From the NCBI GenBank assembly GCA_045590195.1, contig JAZNQN010000058.1:1-57803 (forward strand): DNA of 57,803 nt, given 5' to 3'. Source of the DNA: JAZNQN01 sp045590195 (GTDB taxonomy: Bacteria; Bacillota; Clostridia; UMGS1883; UMGS1540). The notes below the pieces were generated by a model that did no database searches, had not been told where the DNA came from, and saw only the letters and a program-made list of their open reading frames with translations. Numbering within the stretch: position 1 is the stretch's first letter; each line of letters opens with the position of its first letter. The translations under genes and the position numbers were made by a program. Positions 25,317 through 34,937 of this stretch are shown piece after piece.

Positions 25317-26675
25317 ATGAGTACAAAACTTGAGCAATTTAAAAAATATATAAACGGCAAACATGCGCTTTTGCTCGGGGCAGGAGTTAGCAATAAGCCC
25401 CTTATAAAAATGCTTTTGTCTTACGGGGCTAAAGTTACTGTTTGTGATAAAAACCAGGCTATTGCTGAAGAATTTTTAGACGAAATGAAAATGGGCGCAA
25501 GTTTTCAGTTTGGCGAGGGCTATCTTGGTAATCTTGATGCCGACATTATTTTTAAAACCCCCGGCATTCGCGCCGATATTCCACAGCTTGTGGAGGCGGC
25601 GGAAAGAGGAACGGTAATCACAAGCGAAATGGATGTTTTCTTTCATCTTTGCCCATGCAAAATAGTTGCAGTTACAGGAAGCGACGGTAAAACTACAACC
25701 ACAACACTTATACATAATATTCTTTCAAAAAGCGGAAAAAAATGTCATCTTGGCGGCAATATCGGAAAACCACTTTTGCCCGAAATTGAATATATTTCTG
25801 AAGATGATTTTGCAGTTGTTGAGCTTTCAAGCTTTCAGCTTATGACTATGACAAAAAGCCCCGATATTGCGGTAATTACAAACATTGCTCCAAACCACCT
25901 TGATGTTCACAAGGGAATGGAAGAATATATCGAGGCTAAAAAGAATGTGTTTAAATTCCAAAATAAAGGCGATCTTCTTGTTTTAAATGCTAAAAACGAT
26001 ATAACCTCAAAGCTTGACAGCGAGGCAAAGGGAGAAGTTGTATTTTTCGGCGGAGAAGACAGCACCGTTTCCCTTCGCGGCAACTTTATATATTTTAAAG
26101 AAGACCCTGTGCTTGATATTAACGATATTTTAATTCCAGGCAAGCACAATGTTGAAAACTATATGGCAGCGATTGGCGCAGTTTATGCTATTGCCGACAA
26201 AGACAGTATTTACGATGTAGCCAAAAACTTTGGCGGCGTTGAACACAGAATTGAATTTGTTAAAGAAATCGACGGCGTTAGATTTTATAACGATTCTATC
26301 GCATCAAGCCCCACAAGGGCAAGAGCAGGGCTTTATGCCTTTGATAAAAAAGTTATTTTAATTGCCGGCGGTTATGATAAAAAAATACCTTTCGATGATT
26401 TTGGGTATGATATAAAAGAAAGGGTTAAAAGACTTTATCTTATAGGCGATACTGCACCCAAAATTAAAGAGGCAGTTTTGAAAGCCTGTGACGGACAAAG
26501 GCTTATTCCTATTATTACGCAGTATCAAACACTTGACAGCGTTGTTAAAGAAGCTTATATGAGCGCTCAGGCAGGAGATGTTGTTTTACTGTCGCCTGCA
26601 TGTGCAAGTTTTGACAGCTTTAAAAACTTTGAAGAACGCGGCAAAAAATTCAAGGAGCTTGTTCGCAAGCTTTAA
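25317..26675 (+). CDS. murD: UDP-N-acetylmuramoylalanine--D-glutamate ligase
   Basis: Adds D-glutamate to UDP-MurNAc-L-Ala in the cytoplasm. 452 residues, normal length. The N-terminal domain begins after HALLLGAGVSNKPLI; the ATP loop is GSDGKTTTT from residue 121; ELSSFQLMTM and TNIAPNHLDVH are typical of MurD; the C-terminal domain includes YNDSIASSPTRARAGLYAF and LSPACASFDSFKNFEERG. The start codon has AAGGGATGG ahead. Cell-wall genes murA and murB follow within 10 kb on the same strand. Confidence 0.96.
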   Translation: MSTKLEQFKKYINGKHALLLGAGVSNKPLIKMLLSYGAKVTVCDKNQAIAEEFLDEMKMGASFQFGEGYLGNLDADIIFKTPGIRADIPQLVEAAERGTVITSEMDVFFHLCPCKIVAVTGSDGKTTTTTLIHNILSKSGKKCHLGGNIGKPLLPEIEYISEDDFAVVELSSFQLMTMTKSPDIAVITNIAPNHLDVHKGMEEYIEAKKNVFKFQNKGDLLVLNAKNDITSKLDSEAKGEVVFFGGEDSTVSLRGNFIYFKEDPVLDINDILIPGKHNVENYMAAIGAVYAIADKDSIYDVAKNFGGVEHRIEFVKEIDGVRFYNDSIASSPTRARAGLYAFDKKVILIAGGYDKKIPFDDFGYDIKERVKRLYLIGDTAPKIKEAVLKACDGQRLIPIITQYQTLDSVVKEAYMSAQAGDVVLLSPACASFDSFKNFEERGKKFKELVRKL

Positions 26676-26684
26676 AAAGGAAAT

Positions 26685-27680
26685 ATGATGGATACAGAAA
26701 AAATTATTACGCAGCTTTGTACCGAGGGAGGCTTTTCCGGGTACGAAGGCGAATATCTTGACAGATTTGAAAAACTTATAAAGCCTTACATTCACGAAAG
26801 TGGCACTGATAATTTAGGAAGCAGATGGTTTCTTCGCCGCGGAAAAGGCGATAAAACTTTGATGATTGAAGCTCATGCCGATAAAATAGGGCTTATGGTG
26901 TCGCATATAACCGATGAAGGTTTTCTGCTTTTTTCACAGATTGGCGGCTTTGATAAAAAGCTTTTGCCTGCAACACACGTAACTGTTCACGGAAAAGAAA
27001 AGCTTCAGGGCGTTATAGGAAGTGTTCCGCCACATCTTCGCAAAAAGCAATCGTTTGAAATGAGCGACCTTTGTGTTGATGTTGGTCTTTCCGGCGAAAG
27101 AGCAAAAGAACTCATTGAAATTGGCGATTTAATTGAATTTAATACAAATACTACATTTCTTGAATGCGGGAAAGTTGCGGCAACAGCCCTTGATGACAGG
27201 GCGGGCCTTGCGGCAATACTTTTAGCGCTTGAAAAATTAGGGGATGAGGGCATAAACGTAGTTTTAGTTGCATCAACCCAGGAAGAGGTTGGCTGCCGAG
27301 GGGCAAAGGTTGCCGCCTATGGCATAAAACCGGATTACTATATCTGCATTGATGTGTGCCACGGCGAAACTCCCGATGCATCAAAAAATGTTTTCAAATG
27401 TGGTGGCGGCACAGTAATTACTGTAGGCCCTAATGTGCAGCCCTTTATGTCAGATAAGCTTATAGAAGTTGCAAAAGAAAAAGAAATTCCGTACGGTATA
27501 GATGTTGACAGTGGCGACACCGGTACAAACGCGTGGAACGTTCAGATTACCGACCGCGGAATACCAACAGCACTTTTGTCGATACCTACAAGATATATGC
27601 ACACAATGTACGAGGTGGCATCGCTTAAAGATATTGAGTATACCGCCACCCTTTTGGCAGAGATTGCCAAAAGCTTTTAA
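26685..27680 (+). CDS. M42 family metallopeptidase, first of three paralogues
   Basis: A 331-residue TET-type aminopeptidase, expected to be cytosolic, dizinc or dicobalt, and oligomeric. All ligand and catalytic positions can be seen: His64 and Asp66 (EAHADK), Asp170/171 (ALDDRAG), Glu200 and Glu201 (QEEVGCRG), Asp223 (CIDVCHG), His306 (RYMHTM). It follows murD by 9 bases; two start codons are adjacent (ATGATG), and either could be used after AAGGA. Similar enzymes are sometimes labelled cellulase M or glutamyl aminopeptidase. The next two genes are paralogues and form a tandem with it. Confidence 0.9.
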   Translation: MMDTEKIITQLCTEGGFSGYEGEYLDRFEKLIKPYIHESGTDNLGSRWFLRRGKGDKTLMIEAHADKIGLMVSHITDEGFLLFSQIGGFDKKLLPATHVTVHGKEKLQGVIGSVPPHLRKKQSFEMSDLCVDVGLSGERAKELIEIGDLIEFNTNTTFLECGKVAATALDDRAGLAAILLALEKLGDEGINVVLVASTQEEVGCRGAKVAAYGIKPDYYICIDVCHGETPDASKNVFKCGGGTVITVGPNVQPFMSDKLIEVAKEKEIPYGIDVDSGDTGTNAWNVQITDRGIPTALLSIPTRYMHTMYEVASLKDIEYTATLLAEIAKSF

Positions 27681-27691
27681 GGAGGATAAAT

Positions 27692-28678
27692 ATGCTTGAG
27701 AAGCTATGCGCGGCTTCCGGCGTTTCCGGAGGCGAGGGAGAAGTAAGAGAGCTTATAGTTGAAACTTGTAAATACTACGAGCCAACAGTTGACGTTATGG
27801 GAAACGTTTTGGTTTCCTCTAAAGGCAAGGGTAAAAAAATTCTTCTTGCTGCTCATATGGACGAGGTTGGGCTTATTGTTTCAGCTATTGAAGACAACGG
27901 TTTTTTAAGATTTAAAACTGTTGGCGGTATAGATACCGGAGTTTTAATCGGCAAAAAAGTTTTTGTTGGTAAAAAGAAAATTCCGGGAATAATTGGAATT
28001 AAGGCAATACATCTTCAGAAAAAGGATGAAGAAGCACCAAAGGCAGAAGAACTTTATATTGATATTGGTGCTGATGACAGGGAAGAGGTTGAAAAAATAA
28101 TTTCCCTTGGCGATTATATTACTTTCGAGCCTGTGTTTACTCAGTTTGGAGATGGACTTTTGGCAGCAAAAGCACTTGACGACAGAGCCGGCTGTGCAAT
28201 ACTTTTAGAAATGCTCAAAAGAAACGGCAACAAGAATTTGTGCCTTGCGTTTACTGCTCAGGAAGAAGTTGGCACTCGTGGCGCAAGAGCGGCGGCTGAG
28301 TTTTTCAGGCCTGATATTGCAATTGTAGTAGAAACTACAATCTGCAATGATGCATACCCTGCAAAACCTCACGAAACACCAACAAAAATAGGCAAAGGTC
28401 CTGTTATAACTTTTATGGACGGCAGCGCAGTTGTAGACAGAGCGGTTATGGATTCTATTTGCGAAGTTGCAGATATGCACAAAATACCCTGGCAGTTTAA
28501 AAAGACGAATATGGGCGGAACCGATGCAGGAGCACTTTCGAAAGCAGTTGAAGGAATTCCAACTGCAATTGTTGCTCTTCCGTGCAGAAACCTTCATTCT
28601 CCTGCAACTGTAATAAGTGTTGAAGATTATAACAATGCAGTTAAACTTATAGATATGTGGATAAAGGATATCGGATAA
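27692..28678 (+). CDS. M42 family metallopeptidase, second of three paralogues
   Basis: 328 residues. Active-site set complete: His55 and Asp57 (AAHMDEVG), Asp163/164 (ALDDRAG), Glu191/Glu192 (QEEVGTRG), Glu214 in VVETTICND, His302 in RNLHSP. Glu214 in place of the Asp of copy one suggests a different substrate preference, since this position separates M42 subtypes. AAGGAGG precedes the ATG, and its stop codon overlaps the third paralogue by one base. Confidence 0.91.
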   Translation: MLEKLCAASGVSGGEGEVRELIVETCKYYEPTVDVMGNVLVSSKGKGKKILLAAHMDEVGLIVSAIEDNGFLRFKTVGGIDTGVLIGKKVFVGKKKIPGIIGIKAIHLQKKDEEAPKAEELYIDIGADDREEVEKIISLGDYITFEPVFTQFGDGLLAAKALDDRAGCAILLEMLKRNGNKNLCLAFTAQEEVGTRGARAAAEFFRPDIAIVVETTICNDAYPAKPHETPTKIGKGPVITFMDGSAVVDRAVMDSICEVADMHKIPWQFKKTNMGGTDAGALSKAVEGIPTAIVALPCRNLHSPATVISVEDYNNAVKLIDMWIKDIG

Positions 28679-29601
28679 TGAAATTTTTTAATGAAATATC
28701 AAAGAAAACAGCTGCAAGCGGCTGTGAAGAAGAAATAAGAAGCTATATAAAATCGCATCTTGAGGGGTTTGAAACCTTTACCGATGCTCACGGCAGCCTG
28801 ATTGCCCACAAAAAGGGCAAAGGCGAGGCAAGGCTTTTGGCAGTGGCTATGGATATTCCTTCGCTTTTCGTTACACACATTGAAAAAAACGGATTTGTAA
28901 GATTTTGTTCAAACGGAATTGACAAGGCTTTGCTCCGCAGCATGAAAGTAAGGTTTTCTGATGGCGCAAAAGGTGTTGTTTTTGCAAAAAAGGATGATGC
29001 CGAAATAACAGATATGTATATTGATACCGGGTTTTCCGAAGACATTATGGAGGCAGACCCCGCAATGATTTACGCACCGCCTATCAAAGTTGGTAACACA
29101 CTTTCAGGGTTTGCGGTTGGCAATTTTGCCTGTATGCGAAGTGTAATTGATGCGGCAAATGCCCTTGAAGATGTTAACATTTATGTTGTTTTTCTTGCAA
29201 AAACTGTTGGAAGAAAAACTTCGCCTGCGTTTTTAAAACAAATCGGCGAAAAGATTGGCGCAATTTACAGTATTGACAAAACAAGCGCTAACGATACTCC
29301 GGGGGAAGATAATACTCTTGCCTCACTTGGCGATGGCGCTGTTTTAAAAATTATGGACAAGTCGATGATTGCATCGAAAAAACTGGTTGACAAGGCAATG
29401 TCATTTTCTAAAAGTGTAAAAATAAAACGCAAGGTATCTGATGAGTATTCATGCGCTGCACCACTTCATACGGCTTACGAAGGTGCAGAGGCAGTTTCTT
29501 TTGCTTTGCCGGTGCGTTATATAGGGCAGACGTGTGAAATGGTTTCACCGTTTGATATTGACGAGCTTACTAAACTTATTATTAAGAATTTAGAGGTGTG
29601 A
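28678..29601 (+). CDS. M42-like pseudoenzyme, third paralogue without metal ligands
   Basis: 307 residues, aligned end to end with its two neighbours but with the active site removed. The His of AHMDEVG is Ala57 in LLAVAMDIPS; the ALDDRAG metal Asp is absent (region reads VGNFACMRSVIDAA); the Glu-Glu pair is replaced (FLAKTVGRKTS); the C-terminal His is a Gln in VRYIGQTCE. The reading frame is intact and in normal codon use, so this is not simple decay. It starts at the ATG overlapping the previous stop (TAATG). A structural or regulatory subunit of a mixed M42 complex is the best explanation (inference). Confidence 0.85.
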   Translation: MKFFNEISKKTAASGCEEEIRSYIKSHLEGFETFTDAHGSLIAHKKGKGEARLLAVAMDIPSLFVTHIEKNGFVRFCSNGIDKALLRSMKVRFSDGAKGVVFAKKDDAEITDMYIDTGFSEDIMEADPAMIYAPPIKVGNTLSGFAVGNFACMRSVIDAANALEDVNIYVVFLAKTVGRKTSPAFLKQIGEKIGAIYSIDKTSANDTPGEDNTLASLGDGAVLKIMDKSMIASKKLVDKAMSFSKSVKIKRKVSDEYSCAAPLHTAYEGAEAVSFALPVRYIGQTCEMVSPFDIDELTKLIIKNLEV

Positions 29602-29604
29602 ATT

Positions 29605-30864
29605 TTGGAAAAACTTATGATAGAAGGCGGATATCCGCTAAATGGTAAAGTTCATATCAGTGGCGCTAAAAACGCCGTTGTGGCAATAATTCCGGCCGTT
29701 TTAATGGTAGATGGAGTTTGCAGAATAGAAAATGTTCCAGATATTGATGATGTTGCGGCCATTATAGAAATACTTGAATATCTCGGGGCAAAAATAACAT
29801 GGGTCGAAAAAGATGTTCTCCAAATTGATGCATCTACCGTAAAAAGCTATATGGCCGACTGCGAAAAGGTGCGTTCAATGCGAGCATCATATTACCTGCT
29901 TGGTGCACTTCTCGGAAGATTTAATAAAGCTCATGTGAGGCTTCCGGGCGGATGTAACTTTGGCGAGCGCCCTATCGACCTTCATATAAAAGGCTTTGAA
30001 GCTTTAGGGGTTGAGGTTAATATAAATTACGATGTTGTTGAAGCCGAAAAAGGAGAAAGACTTCAGGGAGCATCGGTTTATCTTGATTTTGCAAGTGTTG
30101 GCGCAACTATCAACGTTATGCTTGCGGCCTGCCTTGCAGAAGGTGTTACCATTATTGAAAATGCGGCAAAAGAGCCACACGTGGTTGATGTTGCCAACTT
30201 TTTAAATACTATGGGCGCAAAAATTAAGGGTGCAGGTACCGATGTTATAAGAATTCAGGGAGTAGAGCACCTCAAAGGCGGCACTTACAGTATTATTCCT
30301 GACCAGATTGAGGCAGGAACATTTATGATTGCCGCGGCAGTTGCAGGTGGCGATGTTTTAGTAGAAAATGTAATTCCAAAGCATATGGATTCACTTTCTG
30401 CCAAGCTTATGGAAGCCGGTGCAGATATTATTGAAAGCGACGACAGTATTCGTGTTGTAAGCAATGGAAAACTAAAGGGCGTAAATGTTAAAACTATGCC
30501 ATACCCCGGTTTTCCAACCGACCTTCAGCCACAGATTGTAACCCTTTTGTCGGTTGCAGGTGGTACAAGCACTGTAACTGAAAGTGTTTGGGAATCGAGA
30601 TTTCAGTATATAGAGGAACTTCGAAGAATGGGGGCCGATATTATAGTTGCAGGCGACAGAGCAATTATACATGGCGTTGAAAAGTTAAAAGGCGCTAATG
30701 TTAAAGCTACCGACCTCAGGGCAGGTGCTTGTCTTGCAATTGCAGGCATTATAGCAGATGGCACAACATATATTCACGAGCTTCGTCATATTGACAGAGG
30801 ATATGAAAATTTAGAGGGCAAACTTCAGGCTCTCGGCGCTAGGATTAAAAGGATAGAAGATTAA
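29605..30864 (+). CDS. murA: UDP-N-acetylglucosamine 1-carboxyvinyltransferase
   Basis: First committed step of peptidoglycan synthesis: adds enolpyruvate from PEP to UDP-GlcNAc. 419 residues, normal. The PEP-reactive cysteine is Cys117 in LPGGCNFGERPIDLH, which means fosfomycin-sensitive chemistry would be expected. ISGAKNAVVAIIPA near the start and PTDLQPQIVTLLSVAGGTS near the end fit the two inside-out barrels. The start is TTG after GAGGTG, four bases beyond the previous stop. It overlaps the next gene by one base. Confidence 0.96.
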   Translation: MEKLMIEGGYPLNGKVHISGAKNAVVAIIPAVLMVDGVCRIENVPDIDDVAAIIEILEYLGAKITWVEKDVLQIDASTVKSYMADCEKVRSMRASYYLLGALLGRFNKAHVRLPGGCNFGERPIDLHIKGFEALGVEVNINYDVVEAEKGERLQGASVYLDFASVGATINVMLAACLAEGVTIIENAAKEPHVVDVANFLNTMGAKIKGAGTDVIRIQGVEHLKGGTYSIIPDQIEAGTFMIAAAVAGGDVLVENVIPKHMDSLSAKLMEAGADIIESDDSIRVVSNGKLKGVNVKTMPYPGFPTDLQPQIVTLLSVAGGTSTVTESVWESRFQYIEELRRMGADIIVAGDRAIIHGVEKLKGANVKATDLRAGACLAIAGIIADGTTYIHELRHIDRGYENLEGKLQALGARIKRIED

Positions 30865-31652
30865 TGTTAAAAGTTTGTTCTTTTTTCAGCGGCAGCAGCG
30901 GAAACTGTACTTACATAGAAAGTGAAAGCGGTGCTATATTGATAGATGCAGGCGTGTCGATGAAAAAAATATTTGAAAAGCTTTCACGTATTTCAAGAAA
31001 GCCACAGTTTATTAAGGCTATATTCGTAACCCACGAACATATTGATCATATTTTAAGCGTTGGTTCAATTGCGAGAAAGCTTTCAATTCCCGTTTATGCA
31101 ACAAAAAACACATGGCGTGCTATGTATAAAAGCATTGGCAAAATAGAAAAAGATTTTATAAAACCCGTTGAATACGACGAGGGTATAGATATTGATGATA
31201 TAACCGTTTCAGCATTTAAAATTCCTCACGATGCCGCCGACCCTGTTGGCTATAAAATAAAGTGCGGCAATAGCAATTTTGCAGTTGCAACCGATATAGG
31301 CGAAATGAACGACAGTATATTTCTTGCACTTTCCGGCTGCGGCGGAGTACTGCTCGAGTCAAATCACGATGTAAATATGCTTTTAAACGGAAGTTACCCA
31401 TATAATCTTAAACAGAGAATTCGCGGCAAATTTGGCCATTTATCAAATGAAGAGGCGGCAATTACCTGTTCGCGATTGGTGTCATCAGGTGTTAGTAAAA
31501 TTTTGCTGGGCCATTTAAGTGAAGAAAATAATACGCCGGAAATTGCCCTTGACAGTGCGCGATGCAGTATATTAAAATGTGGTGTTAAAATTCCCGAGGA
31601 TGTGTATATAACGGTTGCGGGGTACGGGGAGCAGGAGCTTATTAAAATATGA
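30864..31652 (+). CDS. walJ: MBL-fold metallo-hydrolase, WalJ/YycJ type
   Basis: 262-residue beta-lactamase-fold protein. The start SFFSGSSGNCTYIESE and the metal motif VTHEHIDHILSVG are the signature of the YycJ/WalJ group, which is linked to the WalRK cell-wall system and has exonuclease-like relatives. Further metal positions are DIGEMND and LLGHLSEENN. It lies directly after murA (1-base overlap) and is followed by rlmH (4-base overlap); these neighbours are also frequent near walJ in other Firmicutes. No walRK genes are in this window. Confidence 0.88.
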   Translation: MLKVCSFFSGSSGNCTYIESESGAILIDAGVSMKKIFEKLSRISRKPQFIKAIFVTHEHIDHILSVGSIARKLSIPVYATKNTWRAMYKSIGKIEKDFIKPVEYDEGIDIDDITVSAFKIPHDAADPVGYKIKCGNSNFAVATDIGEMNDSIFLALSGCGGVLLESNHDVNMLLNGSYPYNLKQRIRGKFGHLSNEEAAITCSRLVSSGVSKILLGHLSEENNTPEIALDSARCSILKCGVKIPEDVYITVAGYGEQELIKI

Positions 31653-32122
31653 ATATAAAGATTATATCAGTTGGCAAACTGAAAGAAAAGTTTTTACAGG
31701 ATGCCTGCAAAGAATATGAAAAACGCATTGGAAGGTTTGCAAATTTGGAAACAGTAGAAATTGCTGACAGAAAAAACCCCGACCTTTCAAACCACAAGCT
31801 TTGCCTTGAAGTAATGGAAAAAGAAGGCGAAGATATTTTATCGAAAATAAAAAATGAATATGTTATAGCCTTGTGTATTGAAGGGAAAAAGCTTACAAGC
31901 GAGAGCTTTGCAGAAAAAATTGAAACCCTTAAAAACGAAGGCAAAAAAATTACATTTGTGATAGGCGGTTCATTGGGGCTTTCTGAAAAAGTTAAAGAAA
32001 GAGCTGATTTTAAGCTTTCTTTTTCTGATATGACCTTTCCCCATGGAATTGCAAAAGTTATTTTAACAGAGCAGATTTATCGTGCATTTAAAATAAATTC
32101 GGGAGAAAGTTATCACAAATAA
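31649..32122 (+). CDS. rlmH: 23S rRNA (pseudouridine1915-N3)-methyltransferase
   Basis: SPOUT-fold methyltransferase acting on the 70S ribosome. 157 residues, normal. The S-adenosylmethionine knot region shows FVIGGSLGLSEKV and FSDMTFPHGIAKVILTEQIY, and the protein ends ...GESYHK, as RlmH does. The ATG is inside the end of walJ (ATGA overlap). Confidence 0.96.
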   Translation: MNIKIISVGKLKEKFLQDACKEYEKRIGRFANLETVEIADRKNPDLSNHKLCLEVMEKEGEDILSKIKNEYVIALCIEGKKLTSESFAEKIETLKNEGKKITFVIGGSLGLSEKVKERADFKLSFSDMTFPHGIAKVILTEQIYRAFKINSGESYHK

Positions 32123-32137
32123 AGACTGGAGAGAATT

Positions 32138-33076
32138 ATGGAAAACGAAAAAAAATTTGTTCCTCTTAAAACGATAATAGAAGAATTTAATCTTCGCATA
32201 GTTCAGAAAACAGATGGATTTGAAAATGTAGAAATTACAACTACCGATGTGCTGAGACCGGGTTTTCAGCTGGCATCGGGGTTTTATGAATATTTTGACA
32301 GTAATCGTATACTCCTTTACGGCAGAATGGAACACGCTTATCTTGAAAGCGTTTCTTCTGAAGAAAGGCTTAAAGCCTGTGAAGCACTTTTTTCTTATAA
32401 GCCACCGGTTTTAATTTTAACAAGAGGAATTGAGCCCCTTCCGGAAATGCTTATATGTGCGGCAAAAGCCAATATTCCGCTTTTGGGAACTGATGAGAAT
32501 ACATCGAACTTTACAGCCACTATAATAGCGGCACTTAACGTAAAACTTGCCCCTGAAATTACGCGTCACGGCGTTTTGGTTGAGGCATACGGCGAAGGTA
32601 TTTTAATACTTGGCGAAAGCGGAGTTGGTAAAAGCGAAACGGCTATTGAGCTTGTAAAAAGGGGACACCGTCTTGTGGCAGATGATGCAGTTATTATTAA
32701 AAGAGTATCGTCGAAAACTTTGGTAGGCTCATCTCCATCAGTTATTAAACACTTTGTTGAAATACGCGGTATAGGAATTGTAGATATACAAAAAATATTT
32801 GGTATGGGTGCTGTAAAAGATACAGAGAAAATTGACCTTATACTAAATCTTGAAGCCTGGCAGGATGGCAAAGAATATGAAAGACTCGGGCTTGACGATG
32901 AATATACTGAAATTTTGGGAATTAAAATTCCTTCAATTACTGTTCCGGTAAAACCGGGCAGAAACCTGGCAGTTATAGTTGAGGTTGCCGCTATGAACCA
33001 CAGGCAGAAAAAAATGGGTTACAATGCGGTAAAAGAACTTAACGACAGGCTTATGAATGAATTTGGAGATAAATAA
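32138..33076 (+). CDS. hprK: HPr kinase/phosphorylase
   Basis: Phosphorylates and dephosphorylates Ser46 of HPr, the signal for CcpA-type carbon control. 312 residues, normal. His144 (RHGVLVE) lies before the P-loop GESGVGKS at residues 159-166; the HPrK/P signature EIRGIGIVDIQKIFG follows, then GRNLAVIVEVAA. The start has a GGAGAG site. A sugar kinase of the ROK family comes next, and rapZ/yvcK, also linked to carbon and wall control, lie further down the same run. The gene for HPr is not in the window. Confidence 0.96.
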   Translation: MENEKKFVPLKTIIEEFNLRIVQKTDGFENVEITTTDVLRPGFQLASGFYEYFDSNRILLYGRMEHAYLESVSSEERLKACEALFSYKPPVLILTRGIEPLPEMLICAAKANIPLLGTDENTSNFTATIIAALNVKLAPEITRHGVLVEAYGEGILILGESGVGKSETAIELVKRGHRLVADDAVIIKRVSSKTLVGSSPSVIKHFVEIRGIGIVDIQKIFGMGAVKDTEKIDLILNLEAWQDGKEYERLGLDDEYTEILGIKIPSITVPVKPGRNLAVIVEVAAMNHRQKKMGYNAVKELNDRLMNEFGDK

Positions 33077-33090
33077 GGAGCAAACAAAAA

Positions 33091-34032
33091 ATGTATATAG
33101 GAATTGATTTAGGCGGAACAAACATCAAAGGCGGAATAGTTTCAGGCAGCGGCGAAATAATCCATAAAGAAATGATTCCAACAGGGGCAGGCAGAGCGCC
33201 CTCTGAAATTATAAAAGATATTGCCGGTCTTATAAATAAAATGCTTAACAGTAAAAACGTTAATATTTCCGATGTTAAAAGCATAGGTATAGGAACACCG
33301 GGAACCTGCGATGCAAAGGCAGGTATCGTAATTTGTGCATCAAATATTGGTTTTTATAATGTAAATATGAGAGAAGAACTTAAAAAATATTTTCCTTCTA
33401 CTCCCATTTTTGTTGAAAATGATGCCAACTGTGCTGCCCTTGGCGAATACAGCGTTTTAACTGAAGATATTGATAATATGGTTTTCATAACACTTGGTAC
33501 AGGTGTTGGCGGCGGAATTATAATTAATAAACAGCTTTATGTTGGCAAAAACGGAACTGCGGCAGAAGTTGGGCATATGATTATAGATGTTGATGGCGAG
33601 GAATGTGGCTGCGGAACACGTGGCTGCTGGGAAAAATATGCCTCTGTAACCGCCCTTATAAATCAGACAAGCGAATATTGTGCAAAACATCCTGAAAGCG
33701 AACTTGCAAAAGCTTCAGAATATGGTATAAGCGGCAGAACAGCATTTGAACTTGCAAAAAGAGGCGATGAGGGCGCAAAAAGTGTTGTTGACAAGTGGAT
33801 AAGATATGTCAGTACCGGTATTATCAGCATAATAAATATGCTTCAGCCCGAAATTTTAATGATTGGCGGCGCCATAAGCAAAGAGGGCGAATATCTTATA
33901 GGCCCTATTAAAGAATATCAGAAAAGTAATACCTATTCACAGGTTAAAGACTGCACAAGAATTGTTGTAGCAAGCCTTGGAAACGATGCGGGGCTTATAG
34001 GAAGCGCATTTTTAGGCAGAGGAGATGTTTGA
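33091..34032 (+). CDS. ROK-family kinase, probable glucokinase
   Basis: 313 residues. The ATP motif IGIDLGGTNIKGGIV begins the protein; TLGTGVGGGIIIN and the ROK zinc motif GEECGCGTRGCWEKYAS are clear; the catalytic Asp is in VENDANCAALGE. In Firmicutes this type is mostly glucokinase (GlcK); N-acetylmannosamine or allose kinases look similar, so the substrate remains open. No helix-turn-helix precedes the kinase domain, so it is not a ROK repressor. The ATG follows AAGGAG; the next gene begins within its stop codon. Confidence 0.9.
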   Translation: MYIGIDLGGTNIKGGIVSGSGEIIHKEMIPTGAGRAPSEIIKDIAGLINKMLNSKNVNISDVKSIGIGTPGTCDAKAGIVICASNIGFYNVNMREELKKYFPSTPIFVENDANCAALGEYSVLTEDIDNMVFITLGTGVGGGIIINKQLYVGKNGTAAEVGHMIIDVDGEECGCGTRGCWEKYASVTALINQTSEYCAKHPESELAKASEYGISGRTAFELAKRGDEGAKSVVDKWIRYVSTGIISIINMLQPEILMIGGAISKEGEYLIGPIKEYQKSNTYSQVKDCTRIVVASLGNDAGLIGSAFLGRGDV

Positions 34033-34937
34033 TTATTTTAGATAAAATAAAAAAACTTACGGGAATTTTGCCAGAAAAAAATATTCTGTTTAATGAGCCA
34101 ATGGCAAAACATACAACCTTTAAAACAGGCGGAGCGGCAGATGCTATAGCTTTGCCTGAAAGCGAAGAAGAAATAATAAATTGCCTTAAATTTGCAAAAG
34201 AAGAGGGAATTCCTTATTATGTAATCGGCAACGGCTCAAACCTTTTGGTGTCGGATAAAGGTATAAGAGGAATAGTTATAAAAATATTTAAAAATTTTTC
34301 TAAAATTGACGTTGATAATAACTGTATCACAGCGCAAAGTGGCGCTCTTTTATCAAAAGTATCTTCGATTGCGGCAAAAAATTCGCTTACGGGAATGGAA
34401 TTTGCCTCCGGAATACCCGGCTGTATTGGCGGCGGTGTTTTTATGAATGCCGGAGCCTATGGTGGCGAAATGCGCGATATTGTTGTTGAAAGCCGATATA
34501 TTGATAAAGATTTTAACATAAAAGTTTTAAAGGAACATAATTTTTCATATCGTCATAGCATTTATCAGGAAATGGATGCGGTTATTGTTGGTGTAAAGCT
34601 TGCGCTTAAAAAGGGCAGCAGTGAAGAAATTTATGCAGAAATTGCACGCCTTTCAGAGGCAAGAATTTCAAAACAACCAACAGACATGCCAAGTGCCGGC
34701 AGTGCCTTTAAAAGGCCTGAGGGGCACTTTGCGGCAAAGCTTATTGATGACTGTGGCCTCCGTGGCTACAGCATTGGCGGAGCTCAGGTAAGCGAAAAGC
34801 ATACCGGCTTTGTGGTAAACATAGGTGGCGCCATGAGTAGCGATATTAAAAAGCTTATGGAAAATGTTAAAGAAATTGTTTTTGATAAAACAGGCGTTTT
34901 GCTTCAGCCTGAAATTAAATTTATTGGAGAAGACTAA
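34029..34937 (+). CDS. murB: UDP-N-acetylenolpyruvoylglucosamine reductase
   Basis: FAD- and NADPH-dependent second step to UDP-MurNAc, completing the product of murA encoded 4 kb upstream. 302 residues, the short (type II) form usual in Firmicutes. The FAD region is HTTFKTGGAADAIALPES and VIGNGSNLLVSDKG; GIPGCIGGGVFMNAGAYGGE and the catalytic Ser in SAGSAFKRPEGHFA follow, with the last Glu in LQPEIKFIGE. The start is TTG after GGAG, overlapping the kinase stop by two bases. Confidence 0.95.
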   Translation: MIILDKIKKLTGILPEKNILFNEPMAKHTTFKTGGAADAIALPESEEEIINCLKFAKEEGIPYYVIGNGSNLLVSDKGIRGIVIKIFKNFSKIDVDNNCITAQSGALLSKVSSIAAKNSLTGMEFASGIPGCIGGGVFMNAGAYGGEMRDIVVESRYIDKDFNIKVLKEHNFSYRHSIYQEMDAVIVGVKLALKKGSSEEIYAEIARLSEARISKQPTDMPSAGSAFKRPEGHFAAKLIDDCGLRGYSIGGAQVSEKHTGFVVNIGGAMSSDIKKLMENVKEIVFDKTGVLLQPEIKFIGED

